DNA from: Chryseolinea sp. H1M3-3
GTDB taxonomy: Bacteria; Bacteroidota; Bacteroidia; Cytophagales; Cyclobacteriaceae
Assembly (NCBI RefSeq): GCF_029360725.1
Contig: NZ_JARKMY010000001.1
Location: forward strand, 62,001 to 126,000
DNA: 64,000 bases
Direction: 5' to 3'
In this document: in pieces, positions 37,932 to 46,644 of the stretch
Position numbering within the stretch: position 1 is the stretch's first letter
How the letters are laid out: each line of letters starts with the position of its first letter
The notes under the pieces: model-generated
Seen by the model: only the letters and a program-made list of their open reading frames with translations
What the model was told of the DNA's origin: nothing
Database searches by the model: none
Position numbers and translations under genes: made by a program

Positions 37932-38363
37932 ATGAGTCAAATAATCTTCTCAAACTCCAGGTCCCTTCATAAAAGGGATATTTATAACAGAATACTTCTT
38001 GCTATTGGTATCATACTTTTCGTGTTACTTCTTTCTCCTTTAAGAAATCATGCGCGCGAATTTTCATGGTATTCTATTACTATTGTAGGATCTTTTATAC
38101 TTGTTGCATGGACAATCGACGCGTTAAGAGAGAAGACGCTTAAGGCAGTTGAGATAAATAGTGGCTCGCAAAAAGTGTTTTTTATTCTGGAGAAACAATT
38201 CGGCAAGATCGAGATCATTTCCTTTGACATTAATTCCATTAACTATCAGATAAAAAAGCAGTCTGACAGATTCATCTCACAAAAATATGTTTTGCTTATT
38301 CGGGACGAAAAAAACAGACTGGCCATATCTTCCAGATATAAAGGATTATCAATTGAGTGTTGA
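37932..38363 (+). CDS. Small membrane protein of unknown function
   Basis: 143 aa. Two hydrophobic helices are clear: ILLAIGIILFVLLLSPL (about 21-37) and ITIVGSFILVAWTI (about 49-62). A soluble ~80-residue C-terminal part follows, rich in beta-strand-like stretches (QKVFFILEKQFGKIEIISF, QKYVLLIRDEKNRLAISSR). The overall look is that of a PH-like or DUF-type membrane-anchored domain, but I do not recognise the family. It starts 108 nt after the sigma gene on the same strand and may be co-transcribed, which would link it loosely to PUL control. Codon use looks like that of its neighbours. Confidence 0.65.
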   Translation: MSQIIFSNSRSLHKRDIYNRILLAIGIILFVLLLSPLRNHAREFSWYSITIVGSFILVAWTIDALREKTLKAVEINSGSQKVFFILEKQFGKIEIISFDINSINYQIKKQSDRFISQKYVLLIRDEKNRLAISSRYKGLSIEC

Positions 38364-38450
38364 ATAAAATTGCTGATCAGTTGACCGCGTCGGCAGCGTG
38401 CGAAGAATGTGGAATTCAGAAGTAGGTTTGAGCAGCGCTATTCACAACGA

Positions 38451-38600
38451 TCACCTTGGGCGCACATAGACTGTTTTAAAACTATTCCAGTTGGTCTTAA
38501 ACTGTTGTTTATTAGGCTTACCGTTGTTCTTGGCGTGATAGCCCTTCTGTTTCTTGTTTTCCGGCAAAGGGGCTGCAGCGCCTTTTTTATTTTTTCCCAT
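38451..38600 (-). CDS. Possible small basic protein, 49 aa
   Basis: From the ATG at 38600 the frame encodes MGKNKKGAAAPLPENKKQ and ends KTVYVRPR. The product is hydrophilic and rich in Lys, Asn and Gln, with a pI that must be very high. No family is recognised. Support for it being real: a perfect -7 box TAAATTTG on the minus strand (38614-38607) with a TTTG 17 nt upstream, set 6 nt before the ATG as for the sigma genes. It might bind RNA or the ribosome, by composition only. Against it: the length is short and an overlapping 81-aa frame exists on the other strand. Confidence 0.4.
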   Translation of the reverse strand: MGKNKKGAAAPLPENKKQKGYHAKNNGKPNKQQFKTNWNSFKTVYVRPR

Positions 38601-38606
38601 AGTCAA

Positions 38607-38635
38607 CAAATTTATCCACGGTTGAAGGTAACAAA
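38607..38635 (-). promoter_or_regulatory. Promoter-like pair before the 49-aa frame
   Basis: Minus-strand TTTG (38635-38632), 17-nt spacer, TAAATTTG (38614-38607), an exact match to the Bacteroidota -7 consensus TAnnTTTG. Only 6 nt separate it from the ATG at 38600. The rest of 38601-38871 holds no other recognisable element. Confidence 0.5.
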
Positions 38636-38871
38636 ACTCCATGATATGGCATAAAGTTTCGAATCATTTATGCGTTCGATAAACCGGGTGCGTTTTGTTG
38701 CTTCGTGTATTTTTTTTCTGCATTTTTGGAATATGAAGAATGTTCTAGTCAAGGATTAATTAATACTCATCTCGGCTAATCTCAGCCAATGTCTCTGTCC
38801 CGCTGTTCGCGGCTTTGACTCATATTTCGTTTTCTAAAAAAATTATTTATTGTTTTCCGATCGCGTTTCTA

Positions 38872-39759
38872 ATGAGACCATTTGTGGACTTGGTTGTGGT
38901 CGTTCCTATTGGCCCGGCCTGTAAAGTAGAATTTATCCTCGACACTTTAGCAAGTGTTAAACATTATGTCCGTTGCAATTGTAAACTTGTTATTTCGGAC
39001 GATAGTCAACATCCGACAGTTTACGAAATAATTCACCGTACATACCCGGATGCCATTATTTTAAAAACTAGAAAAAATCATGGAAAAGGATTAGGATTGT
39101 ATACCACCTTGTCCATGGCCTATCGTTTTGCTCTGGATCATTTTGATTTTAGGGCATTACTTCGCCTTGATACAGATGCATTAATTATTGGCCCGAACGC
39201 GGAAGATCATATTTTCGAATATTTCATGCATAACCCAGACGTTGGCCTTGCCGGCAGGTATGTAAAAGGTTTGCGCGCTCTTGATGATTTTGGGAATGTG
39301 TGGGAAAATGGCGGACGAGCAATGATCGTTTCCATCGCAAAAATATTTACGCGATTTTATTTGCGGCATCCAGTTACATATTGGAAAATACGGGATTTGA
39401 TTTTCAAGGCACTTGACAATGGATATGAAATGGGAGACTTGATTTTTGGCGGCACCTACGCTTTTAGTCGGACAGGCCTTGAAAAGCTAAGTGAACATGG
39501 ATTATTACCGTTGCCGAATGCCTTTGGAACCGAACTAGAAGAAGACCACACCTTCTCAGTTTTAATTTGTGCAGTCGGGCTGCGTCTTGGTGATCTCGCA
39601 AGCAATAGTCATCCGTTTGCTTGCACATGGAAAGGTCTGCCTGCGAGACCGGAGGCTTTGCTCGATGCAAATAAAAAAATAATTCATTCAACCCGTTATT
39701 GGCAGGAGCTCAATGAAGCAGAGGTTCGGAAATATTTTAAAGAAATTAGAGAATCTTGA
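38872..39759 (+). CDS. Family 2-like (GT-A) glycosyltransferase
   Basis: About 295 aa from the ATG at 38872 (MRPFVDLVVVVPIGPACK); an in-frame ATG-free extension upstream to 38815 adds 19 residues that do not look native. GT-A features: VVVVPIGPACKVEFILDTLASV at the nucleotide-binding end, CKLVISDDSQHPTVYE, and the metal-binding DxD in LLRLDTDALIIG. FGTELEEDHTFSVLI may carry the catalytic acidic residue. It probably adds a sugar to a surface polysaccharide or glycolipid. It is convergent with the second glycosyltransferase, and its transcription is likely stopped by the hairpin at 39819. Confidence 0.83.
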   Translation: MRPFVDLVVVVPIGPACKVEFILDTLASVKHYVRCNCKLVISDDSQHPTVYEIIHRTYPDAIILKTRKNHGKGLGLYTTLSMAYRFALDHFDFRALLRLDTDALIIGPNAEDHIFEYFMHNPDVGLAGRYVKGLRALDDFGNVWENGGRAMIVSIAKIFTRFYLRHPVTYWKIRDLIFKALDNGYEMGDLIFGGTYAFSRTGLEKLSEHGLLPLPNAFGTELEEDHTFSVLICAVGLRLGDLASNSHPFACTWKGLPARPEALLDANKKIIHSTRYWQELNEAEVRKYFKEIRES

Positions 39760-39814
39760 TTAATACTTTTTTGTTGGTTATGATGACGGCTTCATTCAGA
39801 TGTAGTTCACTTTA

Positions 39815-40819
39815 TCAAGGGCTTGCCCGGGGGGCAATCCCTGCCTTTTTTTGTTGTTGAATAAATCGGCCAATAGCTGCTTCAAAAAGCTTGTTTTGAA
39901 TAATGACAGGTAAACTACTTTTGATAAAAGTTTTTAGACGGGACGATCGCGTCGAGTGGAATTTTATAAAGGCTTGTCTGTCCGCCTCTGCATCCACAAC
40001 CATGTACGGAGGATGTTTCAGAGGAAAAATCATCGGTGCCGATTGTAACCGTGTTGCCGGGTTGTCAACATTGGTAGTATTAGTTGCATCAGTTCCAAAA
40101 CCAATATTTTCCACCATGTTTATAGACGGCACGATGGTTAGGCCCGTGTTAATCCGCTTGATCAACTCCCATTGATAGTCCCACGTAATGTGAGGAAATA
40201 AATACGTTCGTTCAAAAACAAATTTAAAGTAGTCCCTTTCATAGATGGAGTTGAATGTCTTTTCAAGATATCCCTTATTTTTTATCGTAGGATAAATCTT
40301 CATTTCATAATCATAATGATTCCACGCTCTTCGCCACGACGCCCATCCCCAAATGCCATTATGGTTGGAAAAAGAATACGAATAAGCGGGAGCTGTAGAA
40401 GGAGTTGTCCAAATATTGTTGCCACTAATCTCCATTATTCTTTTATCATTCCGGTAACGGTCCAAAAGCTCTTCACAATAAGGGAAGAAAGTAAGGTCTG
40501 GCACGCAATCATCTTCCAGGATGATTCCCTCCGGTTCATGCTCGAAAAACCATGTTATACCACTTGAGACACCTTTGCCGCACCCAAGATTTTCTTCGCG
40601 AAACAATTTTTTTACCTGGCAAGGCCAATCTATTGCGGTAATAATTTTTCTGACTTCTTCACATTTCTGCTGCTCGCCGTCCTTGTGTTGTCTTGGCCCA
40701 TCTGCTGCCAGATACAATTTACTAGGCTTGATTTTCCGGATAGCTTCAAAAACCACTGTTGTTGTAGATGGTCTGTTAAAAACCAGGAAGAGTATCGGGA
40801 CATTAAACTGCGCTTGCAT
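39815..40819 (-). CDS. GT-A glycosyltransferase-like protein (GnT-I/haemolytic-protein-like)
   Basis: 334 aa, no signal peptide. It begins VPILFLVFNRPSTTTVVFEAI, then LYLAADGPRQHK, and carries the metal-binding EDDCVPDLTFFPYCEELL, the EDD motif typical of GnT-I-like transferases. NHNGIWGWASWRRAWNHYD is a conserved block in bacterial relatives often annotated as nucleotide-diphospho-sugar transferases. Likely role: glycosylation of a surface glycan, with an unknown donor. It lies 33 nt after an unknown gene on the same strand. Its last ~12 codons overlap a terminator for the opposite gene. Confidence 0.8.
   Translation of the reverse strand: MQAQFNVPILFLVFNRPSTTTVVFEAIRKIKPSKLYLAADGPRQHKDGEQQKCEEVRKIITAIDWPCQVKKLFREENLGCGKGVSSGITWFFEHEPEGIILEDDCVPDLTFFPYCEELLDRYRNDKRIMEISGNNIWTTPSTAPAYSYSFSNHNGIWGWASWRRAWNHYDYEMKIYPTIKNKGYLEKTFNSIYERDYFKFVFERTYLFPHITWDYQWELIKRINTGLTIVPSINMVENIGFGTDATNTTNVDNPATRLQSAPMIFPLKHPPYMVVDAEADRQAFIKFHSTRSSRLKTFIKSSLPVIIQNKLFEAAIGRFIQQQKKAGIAPRASP
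39819..39852 (+). terminator. Intrinsic terminator for the plus-strand glycosyltransferase gene
   Basis: GGGCTTGCCC (39819-39828), a GGG loop, GGGCAATCCC (39832-39841), then TGCC and seven T (39846-39852). The arms pair apart from one C/T mismatch. It lies 60 nt past the GT2 stop codon and inside the last codons of the convergent glycosyltransferase gene. Confidence 0.8.
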
Positions 40820-40852
40820 GTAATAGCATTAAATTAATATTAAATGTTCTTC

Positions 40853-41482
40853 TTAGATCTCCTCGATCTCCTGTAGTATCGACTCGACCTCATGTTCGAG
40901 GTTTGTTAAGTAAACCGTAAAATTACTTGCGATATTGATCGTCATGCGTACGGTGCTCTCAATCGATTCAACCTTGTGGGCTATGTCACTTACAAAGGAT
41001 TCGTACGCCGTAATCAATATTTTTTTGTCTGGCTTTTTAGTTTTCTGCAAATGAAATATTCTCTCATCCAACTCAGCGCGCTTAGTTATAAAACGTTCCT
41101 TTAACTTTTTAACGTGATTTTCAATTAACTGCTTTTGCTCTTCAGAAAACTGATTATAGGCCTGCAATTCTATGTAAAGGTTTTTTTTATCTGCAGACTC
41201 AAGCCTGATTTTTGGCAATGGATTTTCATAGTTAACCGTCAAGGTTAAACGTCCAAGTTTACTGCTGTTTGTAATTAATAAGAATTTCCCTCCATAGCTC
41301 TCTTGCAAAGAATATTCTACGATTTCCGCAACGGTCTGGCCAACATATTTTTTAATGATTAGGGTTCGCTCGTTAAACACCCATGTATTCAAGTTTTCTT
41401 GCCAGGCATTTGTCATTAATATTTGAATTAGGTTATTATAAATATTGTTCATTGCACTATCCCTCAAATCGAACATTTCCAC
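40853..41482 (-). CDS. Unknown protein with C-terminal coiled coil
   Basis: 209 aa (or 199 from MNNIYNNL at 41452). No recognised family and no signal peptide or transmembrane segment. The N-terminal half looks like a mixed alpha/beta domain (FNERTLIIKKYVGQTVAEIV, GKFLLITNSSKLGRLTLTV). The second half is helical and charged (FSEEQKQLIENHVKKLKER, FITKRAELDERIFHLQK), ending in a third helical segment (NLEHEVESILQEIEEI). It lies between a glycosyltransferase and a TylF-type methyltransferase on the same strand, so it may be part of a glycan-modification group, but nothing shows its activity. Confidence 0.6.
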   Translation of the reverse strand: MEMFDLRDSAMNNIYNNLIQILMTNAWQENLNTWVFNERTLIIKKYVGQTVAEIVEYSLQESYGGKFLLITNSSKLGRLTLTVNYENPLPKIRLESADKKNLYIELQAYNQFSEEQKQLIENHVKKLKERFITKRAELDERIFHLQKTKKPDKKILITAYESFVSDIAHKVESIESTVRMTINIASNFTVYLTNLEHEVESILQEIEEI

Positions 41483-41619
41483 ATGAAAACCTAGTATGAA
41501 TCTACTTTGAATTCTCGGCGAATGACTATAGCTGCGCTCTTTCGAAATTGATTTATAACCTGAATCAAAAACATTCAGTGCTTAAATGATCAAGATAAGA
41601 AAGTCATGGCGCCGGATAT

Positions 41620-42387
41620 TTAGCTAGACTGTTTTGCTTTTATGTTGTGAACCAGAAAGATTTTCCCGGCGGGTTTATAAGCGCCAATATCTTCGTAGGT
41701 ATAATGGCTATTTTCTTTCAGAAATTCATCGAAGGCCTGTTTTTCACCGACGTACTCTTCAGTCCAGTCGTCAAAAAAAACGACAGCTGAATCACGGATC
41801 AAAGGCGCGCAAAAATCCAACGCCTCTTTTGCGGATGAATGCAAATCGCAATCAATGTTAATTAGACTTGCCTTTTCTATCTTATATTTAGCCTTTAAAT
41901 CGGCGGTAAGCGTCTCGGAATACCAACCTTTAATTAAAAAGGTTCTGTTCCAGTCGATACCATTCTTTGACAGATTTTCGGTGGTAAATTCGATGCTGCT
42001 TGCAAATTCGCCGGGTTGCCAATTGTTAGTAGGGTCATATGCAGCGCTCGGCGGCAGCCCTTCGAACGAGTCAAAGCCAAATAACCTGATATTATTAATT
42101 TGATTTTTCTGCAGAGCTTTATTCATGCAGATTAGTGAAGTGCCATGGCAAACACCAAATTCGAGGTAATCGCCGATGTTAGCCGGACCTACTAAATGTG
42201 AAAGTAGGCGAACCGCTTTAACATATTGTGGCTCTAACTCCTGGACAATAACTAGGGGCGTAGGATCGTAATTTGCGGATAATTTGTTAACCCAACTTAT
42301 CAGCGCTGACGGCAATAATTTTTTGAGCTGCCTGTATAAAAGATTTATTCTTGTTCTTTTAAGAACAAAGTAGATGGACTTTAGCAT
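41620..42387 (-). CDS. TylF/MycF-family class I methyltransferase
   Basis: 255 aa. The SAM-binding region starts at DYLEFGVCHGTSLICMNKAL, followed by IRLFGFDSFEGLPPS, typical for TylF-type O-methyltransferases. The acidic metal-site motifs are NIDCDLHSSAKEAL and AVVFFDDWTEEYVGEKQAF. Family members methylate sugar hydroxyls in a Mg-dependent way (macrocin, mycinamicin). Here, next to two glycosyltransferases, it probably methylates a sugar in a surface glycan, protein glycan or natural product. The starting stretch to residue 60 may be a helical lid. Confidence 0.85.
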   Translation of the reverse strand: MLKSIYFVLKRTRINLLYRQLKKLLPSALISWVNKLSANYDPTPLVIVQELEPQYVKAVRLLSHLVGPANIGDYLEFGVCHGTSLICMNKALQKNQINNIRLFGFDSFEGLPPSAAYDPTNNWQPGEFASSIEFTTENLSKNGIDWNRTFLIKGWYSETLTADLKAKYKIEKASLINIDCDLHSSAKEALDFCAPLIRDSAVVFFDDWTEEYVGEKQAFDEFLKENSHYTYEDIGAYKPAGKIFLVHNIKAKQSS

Positions 42388-43127
42388 AGGAAAATAAGAA
42401 GATTTAGAAAAAAGTGAACCCTTTGGCCGCGATTTGATACGGCCTTATTCAGAACAGTGAATTGTTCTTATAAAGGGAAGTACTCAGTCCATGACTGACC
42501 CTGTATCTCTTTTTCTAACCATCATATAATCCATTGTGCACCAAATTTATTGATTGATCACTAGTTTAAAAAATTTTTCACAGCTTAAAACCTTAATATT
42601 TTCCAGGTCAACTTGAAATATGAACGTTATATATGGCACACTTGCATACCTCCATACGAAATCTTGCGCCGAATTGTACAGAATTGCATTAAGTTCAAAG
42701 AAAACTGTGGCAGGCAGGCCTCTTCTTTAAAAGCAAATGTTGTGTTTATGGATGGAGCTGCCGTAGCATCGACAAAAATTCCTTTTTATAGCTGATTAAT
42801 ATCAGGACGGAATTAAGAAATATAGCTGATTTTCAGTATTTTATATTTGGTTTCTGAAAAACGATGCAGGGTTCCAGGAGTAAAATTAAACCGTTCATGA
42901 AGGAGGAAGGATCCAGTATGCCGTAGATGTTCTGGTATCTGGAGCCACAGTTCGGTAAAGTGCAAAGTCGAGCCACATGGTAAATATGACGAGAAAGAAA
43001 AATGAGGATGTTAACAACTAACAAAAAAAAATTTCAAGTTTATGAATAATCTACGACGACATTCATCCGAGCAAGTCAGCGATCATCATAAAGTAAGTAA
43101 AGAAACTTCTCGCTAAGCATTCATCAT
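42388..43127. other. 740-nt interval without a recognisable gene
   Basis: Short frames occur on both strands but none has family signatures, a promoter or sensible length. The interval is AT-rich and carries several in-frame stops in every frame after ~60 codons. It contains at most the promoters of the TylF-type gene (minus) and the histidine kinase (plus). A decayed gene cannot be excluded around 42840-43020. Confidence 0.5.
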
Positions 43128-44819
43128 ATGGAACATCGCTCCAAAAGAAGAACTGTTGTCATTGGATTCGTTGTGATCGTCATTCTGCTTGCAGGTAATA
43201 TACTCCTGACGTATAGAAATAGCGTTAATATCAATAGAAACACTGCTTTGCAAAATAGGTCTGAGCGAATCAAAACGATCGTCTCCTACATCGCAATTGA
43301 TATCATTCACAACCTTGATCTCGGAATAAGAAGCTACGCGCTGTTTAAAGACGAACGATACCTTTATCCCTATCACAAAGCCCTTGACCGGAAGGATTCT
43401 ATTCTCCAGTTAGCTGAGACCGTTCTCAAGGAGGAAAATTATTCCATGGATGAATTCAATTTGTTGAAAGATTCGATTGAAGCATATGTAGCGCTCAACA
43501 AGAATTTAAAATTACTGGTAGATGAAAACAACATAGCAGCGTTCATTGGGTTGGCGGATCGCGATAAGGGGTACCATCTTTGGTTGCAGTACGAACACTT
43601 TGCGCGAGCCATAAATGATTTTGAGAATGTAGTTCTCCAAAATGCAAAAGCACGTTATCACGCGGCCCTCAGAAATAATTATGTGCTTCAAATCCTTCTG
43701 TTCCTGATTTGTGTTCCTACGTTGATATTTACTATCAGGCGTACTTTCAAAGAATTTGAACTGGAACGGCAACTTCGAGCAGCGGAAATCGAACGTGCCG
43801 ATCTGCTGAAGTCGCAGAATGAACGGCTTGAACAAATGGTCGCTGATAGAACAAGTGAAATCACCGAAAAAAATCGTGAACTGCAACGACGCCAAGATGA
43901 AATCGAGGCACAGAACGAGGAAATGCGATCACAGAACGATCAATTGGTAAGGCAACAAGAAGAAATTGTTGAGCAGCGCGATCTTGTTACTTTACAAAAC
44001 AACAAGCTTACCCATGCACAGGAAATAATACTTCAGCAACAAGCAGAAATCAGAAACAAAAATGAGTATCTGGAAATTGAAGTGGCCCGAAAAACGAAAG
44101 AATTGCTTAACAATAATCAGCAGCTGGAGCAGTTTGCTTTCGCATCTGCGCATAACCTTCGGGGACCGGTGGCCCGTATCCTCGGTTTGGGAAACGTACT
44201 TAGCTACTCGCGCCATGATCGGGAAGAAGAGCAGCTCATTATCAAGAACATCATTAAATCAACGGTTGAGCTGGACGTAACTATTAAAGATTTAACCACG
44301 ATTCTTAATATCAGAAGCAACGTCACTGCCCGTCTGAGCAACATCAACTTCAGCGATGAAATGCAAATCATAAAGTCAAACCTTGCCAAGGATTTATGGG
44401 AAACGGGCGGCACAATTGTAGAGAATTTTGATGAGGCTCCAAATATAACTTCTGTAAAGGCATACATCGATAGCATCTTGTTTAACCTCATCAGCAATGC
44501 CATTAAATTCCGCTCCCCCGAACGACCGCTTTTCATTACGGTTCGAACATCGAAAGTAAGTGAATTTGTTTGTCTTGAAGTAACGGACAACGGACTGGGT
44601 ATTGATTTGACAAAATACGGAAATGAAATTTTTTCATTATACAAAAGATTTCATTCACACACGGAAGGAAAAGGGCTTGGATTACATCTGGTAAAAATGC
44701 AGGCTGCTGCCGCTGGCGGACATGTTGAAGTTAAAAGTATTCCGGATGAAGGGTCAACTTTTTCGGTCTACTTGAGAGATCACGCTGAAAGTCATGAGAA
44801 AGATGATGGAGCACGATGA
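43128..44819 (+). CDS. Orphan sensor histidine kinase with CHASE3-type domain and long coiled coil
   Basis: 563 aa. First transmembrane helix at about 9-27 (VVIGFVVIVILLAGNILLTY), an extracytoplasmic helical CHASE3-like domain to about 180, and a second helix at about 187-203 (LQILLFLICVPTLIFTI). A coiled coil of ~110 residues follows, rich in Gln and Glu (QDEIEAQNEEMRSQNDQL). The transmitter has the H-box SAHNLRGPVARILGL, N-box NLISNAIKFR, G1 VTDNGLGIDL and G2 GKGLGLHLVKMQA, all intact. It autophosphorylates on that His in response to an unknown signal. No response regulator gene is adjacent, so the partner must be elsewhere. Confidence 0.9.
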   Translation: MEHRSKRRTVVIGFVVIVILLAGNILLTYRNSVNINRNTALQNRSERIKTIVSYIAIDIIHNLDLGIRSYALFKDERYLYPYHKALDRKDSILQLAETVLKEENYSMDEFNLLKDSIEAYVALNKNLKLLVDENNIAAFIGLADRDKGYHLWLQYEHFARAINDFENVVLQNAKARYHAALRNNYVLQILLFLICVPTLIFTIRRTFKEFELERQLRAAEIERADLLKSQNERLEQMVADRTSEITEKNRELQRRQDEIEAQNEEMRSQNDQLVRQQEEIVEQRDLVTLQNNKLTHAQEIILQQQAEIRNKNEYLEIEVARKTKELLNNNQQLEQFAFASAHNLRGPVARILGLGNVLSYSRHDREEEQLIIKNIIKSTVELDVTIKDLTTILNIRSNVTARLSNINFSDEMQIIKSNLAKDLWETGGTIVENFDEAPNITSVKAYIDSILFNLISNAIKFRSPERPLFITVRTSKVSEFVCLEVTDNGLGIDLTKYGNEIFSLYKRFHSHTEGKGLGLHLVKMQAAAAGGHVEVKSIPDEGSTFSVYLRDHAESHEKDDGAR

Positions 44820-44924
44820 GGGGCATTTATTATCTTTGACCTTTGTGACAAGACACTATTAATTCAGCAATCAATCAACCTTCATTTTAATTTCTCATGA
44901 AATGCACCAAACAATTTTTGACTT

Positions 44925-45713
44925 TTATTTAGTTTGGTCCGCTAATTTCCAAAAGAAAACTGTTGCAACGTAACCCGCAAAACTTGTCAGTATCAAAATT
45001 GTATAGCTCATGGAATTGAGTTGAGCTTTATAGATACCGCCTGCACCGCTAAAAAGCCCGGGTACTGACCATGGGAAATAATAACCAAATCCCGCTGCCG
45101 CTATTACCTGGGAAAACACCAAAGCCAGCGCAACAACACCTAAGGGTGCCAAGTAACCCTTTCCCCAAATTGCAAAAAATGCTATGGGCGTTCCAAGAAG
45201 TATTGTTAGTACTGTGGTTACGAAGTTATCAAATAAGTATGAAGCGAGAGAAAAGCTTTGTGCGTCGGAAATTTGAAGTAAAGTACCGATTAGCAATCCT
45301 AGTAGTAAATTGGAAATTACTAAAGCAAAGCTCCAGCCTCCATAAATAAAAAATTTCGCGTTAATAATTTGTGTCCGTGACGTGGGCAGCGCTAATAAAT
45401 CTTTTGCAGTGCCTTCAGAATATTCCCTACCGAATATCCAACTAGCAATAAAGCCAAATACGAGTACGCCGCCCACTCCAATCGCCTGTGTTAACAGTTC
45501 AAAATAAGATTTCCAATCGGCTGAAAAATGCATCACGTCGGACTTTGCTTTTAGCGGTCCTGCTAATGCGATGGCATCCGGGTTTGTCATGATAAGCATA
45601 AATACACCGCCCATCACTGGTGCCAATCCAAATGCAATAAATGTTATCCAAAGTATGTTTGCGTATTGACTCTTAATCAACTCTGCTTTCAATGCTTGTA
45701 ATTGGCCGCTCAT
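44925..45713 (-). CDS. ABC-2-type transporter permease
   Basis: About 262 aa from the ATG at 45713 (MSGQLQALKAELIKSQ), 4 nt after the ATPase gene stop; an upstream extension to 45845 lies inside the ATPase gene in another frame and is rejected. Six hydrophobic segments are visible (ILWITFIAFGLAPVMGGVFM, VGGVLVFGFIASWIFG, VISNLLLGLLIGTLL and others). The motif FGREYSEGTAKDLLALPTSR is typical of bacitracin-type and ABC-2 permeases. It forms an exporter with the ATPase gene upstream. Substrate unknown: drug, lipid or glycolipid. Confidence 0.86.
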   Translation of the reverse strand: MSGQLQALKAELIKSQYANILWITFIAFGLAPVMGGVFMLIMTNPDAIALAGPLKAKSDVMHFSADWKSYFELLTQAIGVGGVLVFGFIASWIFGREYSEGTAKDLLALPTSRTQIINAKFFIYGGWSFALVISNLLLGLLIGTLLQISDAQSFSLASYLFDNFVTTVLTILLGTPIAFFAIWGKGYLAPLGVVALALVFSQVIAAAGFGYYFPWSVPGLFSGAGGIYKAQLNSMSYTILILTSFAGYVATVFFWKLADQTK

Positions 45714-45717
45714 AGAT

Positions 45718-46617
45718 TTACGTTCTGATCGCTCGGAGAAAAAACATCTCCAAATCTTCCGTGTGTACGTACAGTTGTTTGAGATCCATCTCGTGATCGA
45801 CAAGGAGTTTCGCGATATGCTCCGGATAAAGAACTGCTTTTTCACCCTTTACTTCTACTTCATCGCCTTCTTTTAAAGACGCCTGGTAGCCTCGATCTAT
45901 TAAGTGTTTTAATGCTTGTCGATTGTCATTCGTCTTAATTAATACACTTTTAATTAGTTTATGCTTGAGTTCTTCGGTAGGCATCTGCTGTAGCAATTTC
46001 CCATGATCGATGATTGCAATACGGCTCGCGATTTTAGAAATTTCACCCAGAATATGACTTGATAAAAAGACTGTCGAACCTTTACCTACGAGTTCTTTTA
46101 GCAATTCCCTTACCTCTACAATGCCTTCCGGATCCAAGCCATTAATGGGTTCGTCCAAAATAAGAAGTTTCGGTTGATGCATTAATGCTTTGGCAAGACC
46201 CAATCGTTGTTGATTTCCCAGCGACAGATTTTTTGATTTAGTATTAGTATAAGCGGTTAGTTTAAGCCTGTCAATGATTGCGGGAATTAATAAACGATTT
46301 TTCAAGTGCCTCAATTCGTACATAACTTTCAGATTTTCGTTGACTGAAAGGTTAGGGTAAGCGCAAGGAGTTTCCACTAAATAACCGATATCATTCCAGC
46401 TATTAAATTTCGTTCCAACCACTTTTCCGAATAATTTAACCACACCTTCATTAGGTCTAATCATTCCCAGCAAAATTCTAATCAATGTTGTTTTGCCTGC
46501 ACCATTTAGGCCGAGAAAACCGTAAATTTCACCTTCGTTTACCTGAATGGAGACGTTGTCCAGGACGGAAGTTTTATTAAAAAATTTCGAAACTGATATG
46601 GTGCTGATCACCTCCAT
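45718..46617 (-). CDS. ABC transporter ATP-binding protein
   Basis: 299 aa. Walker A GLNGAGKTTLIRILLG (residues ~37-52), Q-loop region, signature LSLGNQQRLGLAKALM, Walker B LLILDEPINGLDPEG and switch His in FLSSHILGEI. The C-terminal ~90 residues form an accessory domain, as in BcrA-type exporters. It energises the permease 4 nt downstream. The gene starts 27 nt after a UGT-type glycosyltransferase, which suggests the exporter handles a glycosylated lipid or natural product. Confidence 0.94.
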   Translation of the reverse strand: MEVISTISVSKFFNKTSVLDNVSIQVNEGEIYGFLGLNGAGKTTLIRILLGMIRPNEGVVKLFGKVVGTKFNSWNDIGYLVETPCAYPNLSVNENLKVMYELRHLKNRLLIPAIIDRLKLTAYTNTKSKNLSLGNQQRLGLAKALMHQPKLLILDEPINGLDPEGIVEVRELLKELVGKGSTVFLSSHILGEISKIASRIAIIDHGKLLQQMPTEELKHKLIKSVLIKTNDNRQALKHLIDRGYQASLKEGDEVEVKGEKAVLYPEHIAKLLVDHEMDLKQLYVHTEDLEMFFLRAIRT

Positions 46618-46644
46618 TAGCCTTTTTTTAATCGATACAGATAT

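Noticed and set aside
38409-38654. 81-codon plus-strand frame
   Set aside because: Overlaps the better-supported 49-aa frame, has no promoter and no family features.
42613-42795. 60-codon plus-strand frame in the 42.4-43.1 kb gap
   Set aside because: Short, no promoter or homology features; unrelated composition.
45714-45845. N-terminal extension of the ABC permease frame
   Set aside because: It lies inside the ATPase gene in another frame; the ATG at 45713, 4 nt after the ATPase stop, gives a normal permease start.
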